Assembly: GCF_900218065.1 (NCBI RefSeq)
Contig: NZ_OBMU01000001.1
Span: 62,001-126,000 of the forward strand
Length of the DNA: 64,000 bases
Direction: 5' to 3'
Source of the DNA: Novosphingobium sp. Chol11
GTDB taxonomy: Bacteria > Pseudomonadota > Alphaproteobacteria > Sphingomonadales > Sphingomonadaceae
In this document: positions 43,422-52,460 of the stretch, piece after piece
Position numbering within the stretch: position 1 is the first letter of the stretch
How the letters are laid out: each line of letters begins with the position of its first letter
The notes under the pieces: generated by a model
What the model was told of the DNA's origin: nothing
The model's input: only the letters and a program-made list of their open reading frames with translations
Database searches by the model: none
Program-made: the position numbers and the translations under genes

Positions 43422-43427
43422 CCCACA

Positions 43428-43449
43428 CCGCGGCTTGTGATAGCCGCGG
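43428..43449 (+). terminator. Terminator-like hairpin after the regulator gene
   Basis: A perfect CCGCGGCT / AGCCGCGG stem with a 6-nt loop directly after the stop, no long T-run. Confidence 0.55.
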
Positions 43450-43481
43450 CAAGTATTCTCTAAAGGATCGCTATTGGTGCA

Positions 43482-43515
43482 TGCTGCACTTCGCCGGATG
43501 TGGCGAAGTGCAGCA
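43482..43515. terminator. Strong bidirectional hairpin between convergent genes
   Basis: A perfect 14-bp stem (43482-43495 with 43502-43515, core CTGCACTTCGCC) with a 6-nt loop, in the gap between the regulator (plus) and the aminotransferase (minus). Confidence 0.6.
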
Positions 43516-43568
43516 GCGGCAGCCTAGCTCAGCGACCGCCGCTCGCATTGGCGGCCCTCGCCTGCCGG

Positions 43569-44933
43569 TCAGCCGATAGTTTCTTCAAAGATCGCCATGG
43601 TGCGTTCGAAACAAGCGAATAGCTCGTCAAGCTCTTCCGCTGTGATGATGAGCGGGGGACAGAAGACGATCGTGTCGCCAAGCGCCCGCACGATCAGGCC
43701 CTGGGTGAGCCCGATTTCGACAAGGCGTGCACCCGCCTTTGCTGCTGGATCGAAGCTGGTCCTGTTCTTGGGATCGGCATATAGCTCGATCGCGGCTACC
43801 AACCCTACGCCACGCACTTCGCCGACATATTTGCGGCCTTCATAACTACGCAGCGCCTTCCAGAATTGCGGTATCAGTGACTGCACATGGCCGACCACAT
43901 TATCTTCTTCGTAGATCTTCAGGGTTTCGAGCGCGATGGCACAACTCACCGGGTGGCCGGAATAGGTGAAGCCATGGCCAAAGGTTCCGATAGTGCCGCT
44001 GTTCCGGGCGATCGGCGCATAGACCTTCTCATTCACCATCACCGCCGAGATGGGTGCATAGGCCGAGGACAGGCCTTTTGCCGTCGTCAGAATGTCAGGC
44101 TTCATGCCGAAGGTGGTCGAACCGAACATCTCGCCCGTCCGGCCATAGCCACACACCACTTCGTCCGCGACGAGGAGCACGTCATATTTGGCGAGAACTT
44201 TTTGAACCTTCTCGAAATAGGTCGCCGGTGGCGGAATCACCCCGCCGGCGCCCATCACCGGCTCAGCGAAGAAAGCGGCGACGGTGTCAGGACCTTCAGC
44301 CAGGATCCGCTTTTCAAGATTGTCGGCCAGGCGAGTGGCGAAATCCTCTTCGCTTTCGCCGGGCTCGGCGTAGCGGAAATAATGCGGGCAATCGACATGC
44401 AGGATATTGGCGATCGGCAGGTCAAAATCGCGATGGTTCGTGACGAGACCGCTGAGGCTTGCCGACGCGACAGTCACGCCATGATAGGCATTGAGCCGGG
44501 CGATGATCTTCTTCTTTTCCGGCTTGCCGATGGCATTATGATAATACCAAATCATCTTCACAGCGGAGTCGTTGGCTTCAGATCCGCTGTTTGCGAAGAA
44601 CACCTTCGACATCGGAACAGGCGCGACCGACAGCAGCTTGTTGGCCAGTTCGATCACGGTCGGATTGGAGCGGCCGGTGAAGGTGTGATAATAAGGCAAG
44701 CCTCGCAGCGCATCGCTTCCTGCCTTGGCAAGACGCTCATTGCTGAAGCCCAGCGAAGCACACCACAGCGCCGACACCGCCTCAAGATAGCGGTTACCTT
44801 TGTCATCTTCCACGAACACGCCATCACCCTTGGTTATGACAAGGGGGCCGACCTCAGGATGGGCCGCCAGGTTCGTGAAGGAATGGAAGTGAGCTGCAAT
44901 ATCAGCCGCGGCATTTTCGCTGGGATCGTACAT
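43569..44933 (-). CDS. Class III (omega-amino acid:pyruvate type) aminotransferase
   Basis: A PLP enzyme of 454 residues. Markers are VSALWCASLGFSNERLA, FANSGSEANDSAVKMIWYY, LNAYHGVTVASASLSGL, LLVADEVVCGYGRTGEMFG and the PLP lysine in ILTTAKGLSSAY. The family moves amino groups from omega-amino acids, polyamines or aromatic amines to pyruvate. Physiological substrate is unknown. The neighbourhood (SMP-30 hydrolase, TonB-dependent receptor) hints at catabolism but is on the other strand. Confidence 0.9.
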   Translation of the reverse strand: MYDPSENAAADIAAHFHSFTNLAAHPEVGPLVITKGDGVFVEDDKGNRYLEAVSALWCASLGFSNERLAKAGSDALRGLPYYHTFTGRSNPTVIELANKLLSVAPVPMSKVFFANSGSEANDSAVKMIWYYHNAIGKPEKKKIIARLNAYHGVTVASASLSGLVTNHRDFDLPIANILHVDCPHYFRYAEPGESEEDFATRLADNLEKRILAEGPDTVAAFFAEPVMGAGGVIPPPATYFEKVQKVLAKYDVLLVADEVVCGYGRTGEMFGSTTFGMKPDILTTAKGLSSAYAPISAVMVNEKVYAPIARNSGTIGTFGHGFTYSGHPVSCAIALETLKIYEEDNVVGHVQSLIPQFWKALRSYEGRKYVGEVRGVGLVAAIELYADPKNRTSFDPAAKAGARLVEIGLTQGLIVRALGDTIVFCPPLIITAEELDELFACFERTMAIFEETIG

Positions 44934-45418
44934 TATCGTCGTGCTTCCGATCGTTAAGAACAGACTCTCGCGGCCATCCCGTGGACGAGCGTCCGACAGC
45001 CGTTATGCGCCAAACATGTGGGTATCGACGTACCTCATTCATGCGCGATCGCACTCGTCGGCGCATCTTGCAGGTAAGCAGCTTGCCCACCTGCGTCATA
45101 AGCGATTTTGTGGACAGTTATCAACAGATGATCTGGAAGATTTCTGACCTGTGACGGAGCTTCACCCGTAGCTAGCATGGGTCAGCGTCCCCCCTAACAC
45201 ACTGGGAATGCTGGCAGGGCGAAGAGGAATCAATTCGTATGATGGCTATTGCTTCGCTACGCATACATCAAGATGGTCGCCCTTTGGTGCGGATCTGCAT
45301 GCGTTGCGCGCATTACCGTTCCGCAAAACGATAAGCCTCCATTGCCAAGAGGTGCCAATATGTGTAAACATGGAGGCAAGGCGCAAAAATAAAGCGCAGA
45401 CAGTGGGGAGGTAAGAGC
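44934..45418. other. Intergenic region between divergent genes
   Basis: No gene was recognised in these 485 bp. It should hold the promoters of the aminotransferase and the SMP-30 gene. GCCTCCAT and ATGGAGGC (about 45337-45380) form an 8-bp inverted pair upstream of the SMP-30 start, possibly an operator or hairpin. Confidence 0.45.
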
Positions 45419-46309
45419 TTGGGTTTCGCCGAAGAACTCACCGCAGTCGGCGTTAAGGCACCTATGATCCGAACCATTGCGCGCGGTTTTGCCTTTCCGG
45501 AGGGGCCGCGCTGGCATGAAGGGCGTTTGTGGTTCGCCGACCAGCATGGCGGAACCGTGTACGTCCTTGAGCCTGATGGTAGTATTCACGAGCATTTCGA
45601 TGTGCCGGGCGGGCCATCGGGCATGGGGTGGCTGCCGAATGGCGATCTGCTGGTCGTGTCGATGGACGAGCGCAGACTTTACCGCAGGCGATCGGATGCG
45701 CAATTAGTGGTGCATGCCGAATTGGCGGACATTCACTCGGGGCAGAGCAACGACATGGTCGTTGATCATCTGGGCCGCGCCTACGTAGGCAATGTCGGAT
45801 TTGATTATTTCAATGGTGAAGCGCCCCGGCCAACATGTATCGTTGCGGTTGCGGACGAGGGGATGGTTACAGTCGCGGCGGATCACCTGCATTGCCCGAA
45901 CGGCAGCGTTATCACACCAGATGGTCGAACATTCATCGTTGCCGAAACATTTGCGTTTCGCCTGACAGCTTTTGACATAGATGCGGAAGGACGGCTCTCC
46001 AATCGGCGGATATTTGCTGACTTGGGCGGCTATGCACCAGATGGCATCTGCCTTGATGCGGAAGGCTGCGTCTGGGTGGCAGTTGCCCTTGCGAACTCTG
46101 TCGTGCGCGTGCGCGAAGGTGGCGAGATCTTGACGCAAATCCCGATTGAGGGCGCCCGACCATATGCCTGTATGCTGGGCGGAATGGATGGGCGTGACCT
46201 GTTCATCTGCTGTGCTTCGGATCATGATCCAGCAGTGACAGTGAAGGTCAGGAGTGGTCGTATCGATGTTGCTCGTGTCGATGTCGGGTCATCGGGGGCA
46301 AGACCTTAA
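45419..46309 (+). CDS. SMP-30/gluconolactonase-family hydrolase
   Basis: A six-bladed beta-propeller lactonase of 296 residues, with FAFPEGPRWHEGRLWFADQ (metal-binding Glu), GQSNDMVVDHLGRAYVGN, CPNGSVITPDGRTFIVAE and YAPDGICLDAEGCVWVA. The family opens sugar or other lactones using a divalent metal. The start is TTG with a GGGAGG ribosome-binding site; an ATG at residue 16 is an alternative. The TonB-dependent receptor gene follows on the same strand, so the pair may serve one substrate. Confidence 0.88.
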   Translation: MGFAEELTAVGVKAPMIRTIARGFAFPEGPRWHEGRLWFADQHGGTVYVLEPDGSIHEHFDVPGGPSGMGWLPNGDLLVVSMDERRLYRRRSDAQLVVHAELADIHSGQSNDMVVDHLGRAYVGNVGFDYFNGEAPRPTCIVAVADEGMVTVAADHLHCPNGSVITPDGRTFIVAETFAFRLTAFDIDAEGRLSNRRIFADLGGYAPDGICLDAEGCVWVAVALANSVVRVREGGEILTQIPIEGARPYACMLGGMDGRDLFICCASDHDPAVTVKVRSGRIDVARVDVGSSGARP

Positions 46310-46590
46310 ATAAGTTGATAACGTATAATGTTCATGTCGGAGAAGTTGTCATAGCTGATAAATGGCCATTGCAGGTCATATATCCTAGTGGTAGGTAGAT
46401 TAAAATATTCGGAAAGAATAAACAGGTTGGAGAGGGTCGGAGTGGAAACGCTCTGCCATGTCATACGTCTCAGTGAATTCAGCGACCCTGAGGTCGGCAT
46501 TATGATGGCTGTGCGTTGTTGGCGGCAATCTTCTTTGTTTTCTTCCAATATTCAATGGTTCTCGCACGAGAAGATAAGGGAGAGGATGAC

Positions 46591-49059
46591 ATGGGGGCTG
46601 AATTCCTAGCGTTTAGACGACTTGCGGGTCGGCTGTTACTTGCAGGTGTTGCTGCGGGTGCGGTGATCGCGCCTGATATCGCGGCTGCGCAAACTGCGAT
46701 CGACGAGATTGTCGTAACCGCCCAGCGGCGTGAGGAACGTGCGCAGGATGTTCCAATCACCATTACAGCGGTTTCAGGTGAAGGGCTGCGGGAGCGCGGC
46801 GTCACAAGCCTTCAAGACATGCAGGCATCGGTGCCCTCGTTGGTCATCGCGCCCAATGGTCAGGCGTCGCGCGACGTCATGTCACCTTCCATTCGAGGTC
46901 AGTCGGCATCGTTTCAGGGTTCGCCCGCAGTTGTCGTGTACATGAACGAAGTACCGCTGCCATCCGGCTACACACTGTCGAACCAAGGCGGCCCAGGTAA
47001 CTTCGTCGATCTTCAGAGCGTGCAGGTCTTGTCGGGTGCGCAGGGCACTTTGTTCGGCCGTAACACTACGGGTGGCGCGATCCTGCTTACTCCGGCCAAG
47101 CCGACGGATCGGCTTGAGGGCTATATCGGCGGTGGCGTCGGTAACTATAATATGACCGAACTGGAAGCCATGCTCAACGTGCCCGTTACGGACAAGGTGA
47201 GCATTCGCCTGGTCGGTGCAACGCGCGATCGTGACGGTTTCACCTACGACGTTAATTGGCGCAAGGATCGCGACGACACGCATTGGCGCATGGCTCGCTT
47301 AGGCCTGTTGTTGACCCCGACCGAAACTCTTCAGAACTATACAATGGCTTATTACGGCTATTCCCGGACAAACGGTTCGGGATCAATAGCCAAGGGGTTC
47401 AACACGGGATATTTTCAGGCGCTTGACAGCTTTGTGCCATCATTCGATTTCTGTCGTTCCGCCGGGAACTGCAATTACTACACCGATCTAATAGCGAAGG
47501 CCAATGAGCTTGGGCCCCGGAAGACTGCTCATGGCGTGGATGATTTCGCCAAGACAGTGACATGGGGGATCACGAACACCACTGATTTTGATGCAACTGA
47601 CAATATAAAGATACGTAACATCATCAGCTATGCTCGTTTTAAATCTTATTATTCGAACGATCAGGACGGCACGATCGCGCCGATCTATAACACTGGCACG
47701 ACGGTTGAAAGTCGCCGGTCTCCGCGTGATCATTACAAGCTGTTCACGGAAGAACTGCAGTTGCAGGGCAATGCCCTGGACAACAAGCTTACTTATACCG
47801 TAGGCGGCTTCTACTTCAAACAGTCCCCCGCAGGCCTGATGGAATCCTTCTCCATCAACGTATGTAGTAACAAAACCGAAGCTGGCTGCGCGCTTGGCAC
47901 CAGCCAGGTTGGGGTGACCAATGAATCAAAGGCGCTCTATGCTCAAGCGAGCCTTGATCTCGGAGCGTTTGTGCCCGCGCTGGATCGTGTTCGGCTGACT
48001 GGTGGGTATCGCTATACCTGGGATCATGTGGAGGGCTTTACGGCTTCCTGGTCGGCGATCCCGGTGGGCGGGGGTGCCGTGATCAACCTGTGCTCCTGGA
48101 AATCGCAGTTCACAACGACGCCGCTCACTGATTGCCGGTTTACCGGCAACCTCAAAAGCTCGGCGCCGAACTGGACAGTGGGGATCGATTATCGGCCGAA
48201 TGACGACCTGATGCTCTATGCGAAGGTGACCAAGGGCTACAAGGCAGGCGGCTTCAACGCCTATGCAGTGTTCCCGAACACCCGGACCTTCGGGCCGGAA
48301 TATCTCACCGACTATGAAGCAGGCTTCAAATCCGACTTCGAGGTCGGCGGTATGGCCACGCGGTTCAACGTCAACGGCTTCTATCTGGATTATTCGAACA
48401 TTCAGCGCGCTGCGGGTGACCGCAACAACGCCACCGGCGGCAACGGCGCGATCACGCTCAGCACTGCTTCGGCCGTGATCAAGGGTGTGGAAGTGGAGGC
48501 CATGATCCGGCCAACTCGGGAAATCGAACTCGGCTTGAACTACAGCCATACCTCTTCCCACTACAAGTCGTTCAAGTTCGACTCCAACTCGGGTGTCTGG
48601 GATTGCACGGCTCAGTCCATCACGTCGCCCAAGGTTTTTGCCGGAGCAGACATGACCTGCCGCCCGTTGCAATATCTGTCTCCCAATATTCTCTCGGTCT
48701 ACGGTCGCTTCACGATCCCGACCTCCGAGAAGTTCGGCAACGTCAGCCTGTTCGTCAGCTATAACTGGACGGACGCGCAGGAAACCGCGCCTTTCTCGAC
48801 GGAGACATTCCCAGACGGCACCACAAACGAGCCAGGTGTGCGCCTGCCGGCTTTCGGCTTGCTCAACGCCACCCTGGACTGGAAGAATGCTCTTGCCAGC
48901 GGGCTGGACCTGTCGCTGTTTGCGACCAACCTGACCAACAAGCTTTATGCGATCACCAATACCGGCACATACCAGACGATCGGTGCCTGGACGCAGATGT
49001 ATGGCGAACCGCGAATGTTCGGCCTGCGCGCGCGTTACAAGTTCGGCGGGTCGGACTGA
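46591..49059 (+). CDS. TonB-dependent outer-membrane receptor
   Basis: A protein of about 822 residues. The chosen ATG follows GGGAGAGG and starts a signal peptide ending at IAAAQ. The TonB box/plug region begins IDEIVVTAQRREERAQDVPITITAVSG, and the plug has GTLFGRNTTGGAI. The barrel ends MFGLRARYKFGGSD. It belongs to the large sphingomonad class of receptors importing plant- or pollutant-derived molecules or siderophores. The ligand is not readable. A strong hairpin follows. Confidence 0.92.
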   Translation: MGAEFLAFRRLAGRLLLAGVAAGAVIAPDIAAAQTAIDEIVVTAQRREERAQDVPITITAVSGEGLRERGVTSLQDMQASVPSLVIAPNGQASRDVMSPSIRGQSASFQGSPAVVVYMNEVPLPSGYTLSNQGGPGNFVDLQSVQVLSGAQGTLFGRNTTGGAILLTPAKPTDRLEGYIGGGVGNYNMTELEAMLNVPVTDKVSIRLVGATRDRDGFTYDVNWRKDRDDTHWRMARLGLLLTPTETLQNYTMAYYGYSRTNGSGSIAKGFNTGYFQALDSFVPSFDFCRSAGNCNYYTDLIAKANELGPRKTAHGVDDFAKTVTWGITNTTDFDATDNIKIRNIISYARFKSYYSNDQDGTIAPIYNTGTTVESRRSPRDHYKLFTEELQLQGNALDNKLTYTVGGFYFKQSPAGLMESFSINVCSNKTEAGCALGTSQVGVTNESKALYAQASLDLGAFVPALDRVRLTGGYRYTWDHVEGFTASWSAIPVGGGAVINLCSWKSQFTTTPLTDCRFTGNLKSSAPNWTVGIDYRPNDDLMLYAKVTKGYKAGGFNAYAVFPNTRTFGPEYLTDYEAGFKSDFEVGGMATRFNVNGFYLDYSNIQRAAGDRNNATGGNGAITLSTASAVIKGVEVEAMIRPTREIELGLNYSHTSSHYKSFKFDSNSGVWDCTAQSITSPKVFAGADMTCRPLQYLSPNILSVYGRFTIPTSEKFGNVSLFVSYNWTDAQETAPFSTETFPDGTTNEPGVRLPAFGLLNATLDWKNALASGLDLSLFATNLTNKLYAITNTGTYQTIGAWTQMYGEPRMFGLRARYKFGGSD

Positions 49060-49103
49060 TGGCGTGATGACCGGCTTATAGCGGTTCTACTTTTGCAGGT
49101 GAA

Positions 49104-49143
49104 AAGTAAGGCTCAGCCGCTAACAGGCGGCGGAGCCTTACTT
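49104..49143 (+). terminator. Long hairpin after the TonB-dependent receptor
   Basis: AAGTAAGGCTC-A-GCCGC pairs with GCGGC-G-GAGCCTTACTT (11 bp plus 5 bp with one mismatch) around a 6-nt loop. A probable terminator shared by both strands. Confidence 0.65.
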
Positions 49144-49291
49144 GCACAAGGAGGCGCTGGTCTGATGATGTAAGGATGAAGGGTCTGTTGATCTGCTGCG
49201 ATATCGCTACGCATCCTAACAACCGCCTCCATCTGACGGGCCATTGGCTAACAATGCCCCGTCGCGGACTTTCGTTCTGGCCAAATATTGT

Positions 49292-50563
49292 TCAGAGTGC
49301 GTAGTCGATCTGCGCCCAGAACTTCTTCGTGTCGGCGTCGCCCGTGAAGCTCGCGATGCCCTTCCGCTCATAGTCCGCATATTTGACGAGAGCGCTCAGA
49401 TGCTTGTCGATCTTCAAGGTCACTTGGGCGTTATATTCGTCCCCATAGTGGATCGAGAGTCGGTCACTGCTGAAACGGTGATAGACGAAGGATGCGACCA
49501 GCGGCCCCATCTTGCCGACCTTCGGCATCGTGTAGGCGATGCCGCCATAATAGTCCTGAATGCCCGTCGCCGGGGTCGTCAGGAACTTGTCCGCCCAGCC
49601 ATTGAACTTGTGCAGCGTCGCGAAGGGCGTCTGGAAGGCGAAGCCGCCCGCGATGCCAGTGGCGCTGCTGTCCGAGCCCAACAATTCATAACCGGCCGTC
49701 AGCTTGAAGGGAGCGACTTCCAGCCCCAGTTCCGCCGCGACATAGTCGGCCTTATAGTCCACCGGGTTCTTCTGATAATCGCTCTGCCGCGCGTAGCTGG
49801 CGAGGTAGCTCAGCTTCACCTTCTTGGTGAGCGGAACGGCCCCGGCGAAGCGAGCGCCATAGGTCTGACTGCTGTTGCGCAGCAGTGCGGCGACAGGCTC
49901 GTCCTCATCGATCAGATAGGCAAAGCCGGTGAGCGTGCCCAGCTTGGTCTTGTAGGAGACGTTCACGAAGATGTCGTCGCCGTCAATCTCGGTAGGCCGG
50001 TTCACTGATCCGAACTTGCCGCCATCGATTCCCCAGATCGTACGTGCGGCGATGGCATAGGTCACATCGACCTTCAGATTCTTGACCCCCATATATTCCA
50101 CGCGCAGTGCGTCGAAGGTCTGCTCATTTTGGCGCCACGCGACCGAACCGACAAAGCGCTGATCGTCCAGGTTGATGCGCTGCCGCCCCAGCGTGACCAC
50201 CAGCGGCTTGGTGCGATATTGCAGTTGCAGGCGATTGAGTTCGACGGTCTCAGGATCAGCGACGATGGGATAGAGCGTCTTGCCGTTGACGCCGCTATTA
50301 TAATCCTCGTCGATGGCCAGCGTCCCTTCCCCTTCCACAAGGAAAGCGAAAGGTCCCTTGGACAGTTCGCCGCCAGCGCGCAGGCGCATGGTGACTGCAT
50401 CGGCATCACGGCTGCTGGTCAACGGCAGTGGCCCGTCCTGATCGACCGTTTCATAACGCAGCCGCGCTTCGACGATCGGCTTGAACACGATATCCTGGGC
50501 CAAGGCTGGCGTCGCTAACGTCGCCAGCGCGGACGCCGACAGCAACATATTCAATCCACGCAT
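49292..50563 (-). CDS. Alginate-export-type outer-membrane porin
   Basis: A beta-barrel of about 423 residues. The chosen ATG has an AGAGGGGG ribosome-binding site and begins a signal peptide ending ALA-QDI. Mature markers are VEARLRYETVDQDG, LGRQRINLDDQRFVGSVAWRQNEQTFDA and a C-terminal WAQIDYAL. It fits the alginate_exp porin family, often placed beside solute transporters. Here it is about 100 bp downstream of the nitrate-type ABC operon in the same direction and probably lets the solute across the outer membrane. Confidence 0.85.
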   Translation of the reverse strand: MRGLNMLLSASALATLATPALAQDIVFKPIVEARLRYETVDQDGPLPLTSSRDADAVTMRLRAGGELSKGPFAFLVEGEGTLAIDEDYNSGVNGKTLYPIVADPETVELNRLQLQYRTKPLVVTLGRQRINLDDQRFVGSVAWRQNEQTFDALRVEYMGVKNLKVDVTYAIAARTIWGIDGGKFGSVNRPTEIDGDDIFVNVSYKTKLGTLTGFAYLIDEDEPVAALLRNSSQTYGARFAGAVPLTKKVKLSYLASYARQSDYQKNPVDYKADYVAAELGLEVAPFKLTAGYELLGSDSSATGIAGGFAFQTPFATLHKFNGWADKFLTTPATGIQDYYGGIAYTMPKVGKMGPLVASFVYHRFSSDRLSIHYGDEYNAQVTLKIDKHLSALVKYADYERKGIASFTGDADTKKFWAQIDYAL

Positions 50564-50663
50564 AATTCCCCCTCTATTGCTTCCGATGGCTTCTTGAGGC
50601 CTTTCAGGGCATCCCCTCTCAATCCCGATATTCTTGACGCCGCCTCGGTGGGCGACTTGTCCC

Positions 50664-51467
50664 TCACGCAGCGAGCGTCGCCGGATTGCGGTAGCGCTCG
50701 TGCAGGAAATGAATGACCGCGCTGCGGGCCTCTGCATATTCAGGCATGTCGATGGCTTCGAGCCGGTTGCGCGGCCTCGCCAATGCCACGGGCCGGTCCT
50801 CGCCGATCCGCGCGGCCGGGCCGTTGGTTATCATGACGACGCGGTCAGCGAGCAGCACGGCCTCGTCCACATCATGGGTGATCATCAGCACCGTGTTGTT
50901 GAGCCGCGCCTGCAGATCCATAACAACGTCCTGCAGCGCCGCCCGCGTCAGCGCATCGAGCGCGCCGAAGGGTTCGTCCATCAATAGGACGCGCGGGTTC
51001 ATCGCTATCGCTCGGGCGATGCCCACGCGCTGCTTCATGCCCCCGGACAATTCGCCGGGCCTCTTGCCGGCGGCATGGGCCATCTGCACCAGCTCAAGAT
51101 TGTGCATGACCCAATCCCTGCGCTCTGCCTTGCTCTTGCCGCGCGCCGTCTTGTCCTCCGCCAGGCGCACATTTTCCTCGACGGTCAACCAGGGCAGCAG
51201 CGAATGGTCCTGGAACACGACTGCACGGTCCGGTCCCGGTGCATCCACCACTTCCCCGTCCAGGAAGATCGCCCCGCGGGTCGGTTTGACCAGCCCGGCC
51301 ACGGCGTTGAGCAAGGTTGACTTGCCGCAGCCCGAATGACCGATCAGCGCTACGAACTGCCCCTTGTCCACTTCCAGATCGATGCGGTCCAACGCGCAGA
51401 AACGTCCAGCCTTGGTGGGAAATTCGACGGTAATGCCCTCAAGCGCGAGATAGCTGCGTTGTTTCAT
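50664..51467 (-). CDS. nrtD: Nitrate/sulfonate-type ABC transporter ATPase
   Basis: An ABC ATPase of about 267 residues in the NrtD/SsuB/TauB group. It has Walker A GHSGCGKST, the Q-loop VFQDHSLLPWLTV, signature LSGGMKQRVGIARA, Walker B VLLMDEPFGALDALTR and the ITHDVDEAV switch. The start is set by the GGGGAGAG ribosome-binding site. It is the third gene of the nrtA-nrtB-nrtD operon. Confidence 0.92.
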   Translation of the reverse strand: MKQRSYLALEGITVEFPTKAGRFCALDRIDLEVDKGQFVALIGHSGCGKSTLLNAVAGLVKPTRGAIFLDGEVVDAPGPDRAVVFQDHSLLPWLTVEENVRLAEDKTARGKSKAERRDWVMHNLELVQMAHAAGKRPGELSGGMKQRVGIARAIAMNPRVLLMDEPFGALDALTRAALQDVVMDLQARLNNTVLMITHDVDEAVLLADRVVMITNGPAARIGEDRPVALARPRNRLEAIDMPEYAEARSAVIHFLHERYRNPATLAA

Positions 51468-51483
51468 GAAACTGCTCTCCCCT

Positions 51484-52443
51484 TCAGCCTGCCCGGCTGA
51501 TGATGCGGCCCGCAAAGGCGACGATGCGATCCAGCGTAAATCCGACCAGGCCGATCCAGACGAGTGCGACGATCGTGTCGGTGAGCAACGAGCTGTTGTA
51601 GCTGTCCCAGATGAAGAAGCCGACGCCGGTGCCTCCCTGCACCATCTCCGCCGCCACTATCGCCAGCCAACTCATGCCGACGCCGATACGCAGCCCGGTG
51701 AACATGTGCGGCACGGTGGCGGGCAGCATAATCCGGACGAAATATTCGACGGGATTGAGCGCGAGCACCTTCGCCACGTTCCGATAGGCCGCCGGAATAG
51801 TTTGAACCCCTGCCGCCGTGTTCAGGATGACCGGCCAGATCGCGGTGATGAAGATCAGGAAGATCGCCGCTGGCTGCGCTTGCTGAAAGATGGCGAGACT
51901 GATCGGCAACCAGGCGAGCGGCGGCACTGTGCGCAGCACCTGGAACAAGGGATCAAGCGCGCGGAAGGCGAAAACGCTCTGACCGATCAGAATACCCAGC
52001 GCCACACCGACGATCGCCGCGATGCTGTAGCCGATGAGGACCCGACTGAGGCTGGTCAGAACATGACCGGCAATGCCGACATCGCCGCCATCCTGGATGC
52101 TGAAGTGGGTAAAGCCGATCTCAACGCCCTTGAACGGGTGAGTGATGACGTTATGACTTTCCTGCCAGACTTTCACAGGGCTGGGGAAAGTCGCGTCCGG
52201 CGATCCGCACAGAAGCTGCCAGAACAGCAACAGCGCCCCGGTCATGACGACAGTGGGCAGTATGGCGGCAATTAGCGCACGCCCCTTGCTCACGATCGGA
52301 TTCACCGGCGCGGCTACGGGCTCGAAACTGCGTCGTGCGATCGCTTCTTCCGGATAGGGCAGGATGACCCCCAGTTCGGTGGTGGTGCCGCCGGACGATA
52401 CCGGCGGCCCTCCATTCCTGCTCTTTGGCGATAACGGAGCCAT
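51484..52443 (-). CDS. nrtB: Nitrate-type ABC transporter permease
   Basis: An inner-membrane permease of about 319 residues. A 60-residue cytoplasmic N-terminal extension precedes one membrane segment and a BPD_transp_1 domain with the EAA-like loop (VLALNPVEYFVRIMLPATVPHMFTGLRIGVGMSW). The start is set by the GGAGG ribosome-binding site. It is 17 bp from nrtA and 16 bp from nrtD. Confidence 0.9.
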   Translation of the reverse strand: MAPLSPKSRNGGPPVSSGGTTTELGVILPYPEEAIARRSFEPVAAPVNPIVSKGRALIAAILPTVVMTGALLLFWQLLCGSPDATFPSPVKVWQESHNVITHPFKGVEIGFTHFSIQDGGDVGIAGHVLTSLSRVLIGYSIAAIVGVALGILIGQSVFAFRALDPLFQVLRTVPPLAWLPISLAIFQQAQPAAIFLIFITAIWPVILNTAAGVQTIPAAYRNVAKVLALNPVEYFVRIMLPATVPHMFTGLRIGVGMSWLAIVAAEMVQGGTGVGFFIWDSYNSSLLTDTIVALVWIGLVGFTLDRIVAFAGRIISRAG

Positions 52444-52460
52444 GGCTTTTTCCTCCCTCA

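Noticed and set aside
46388..46609. Plus-strand 73-codon frame upstream of the TonB receptor
   Set aside because: It overlaps the receptor start and ribosome-binding site and has no recognised family.
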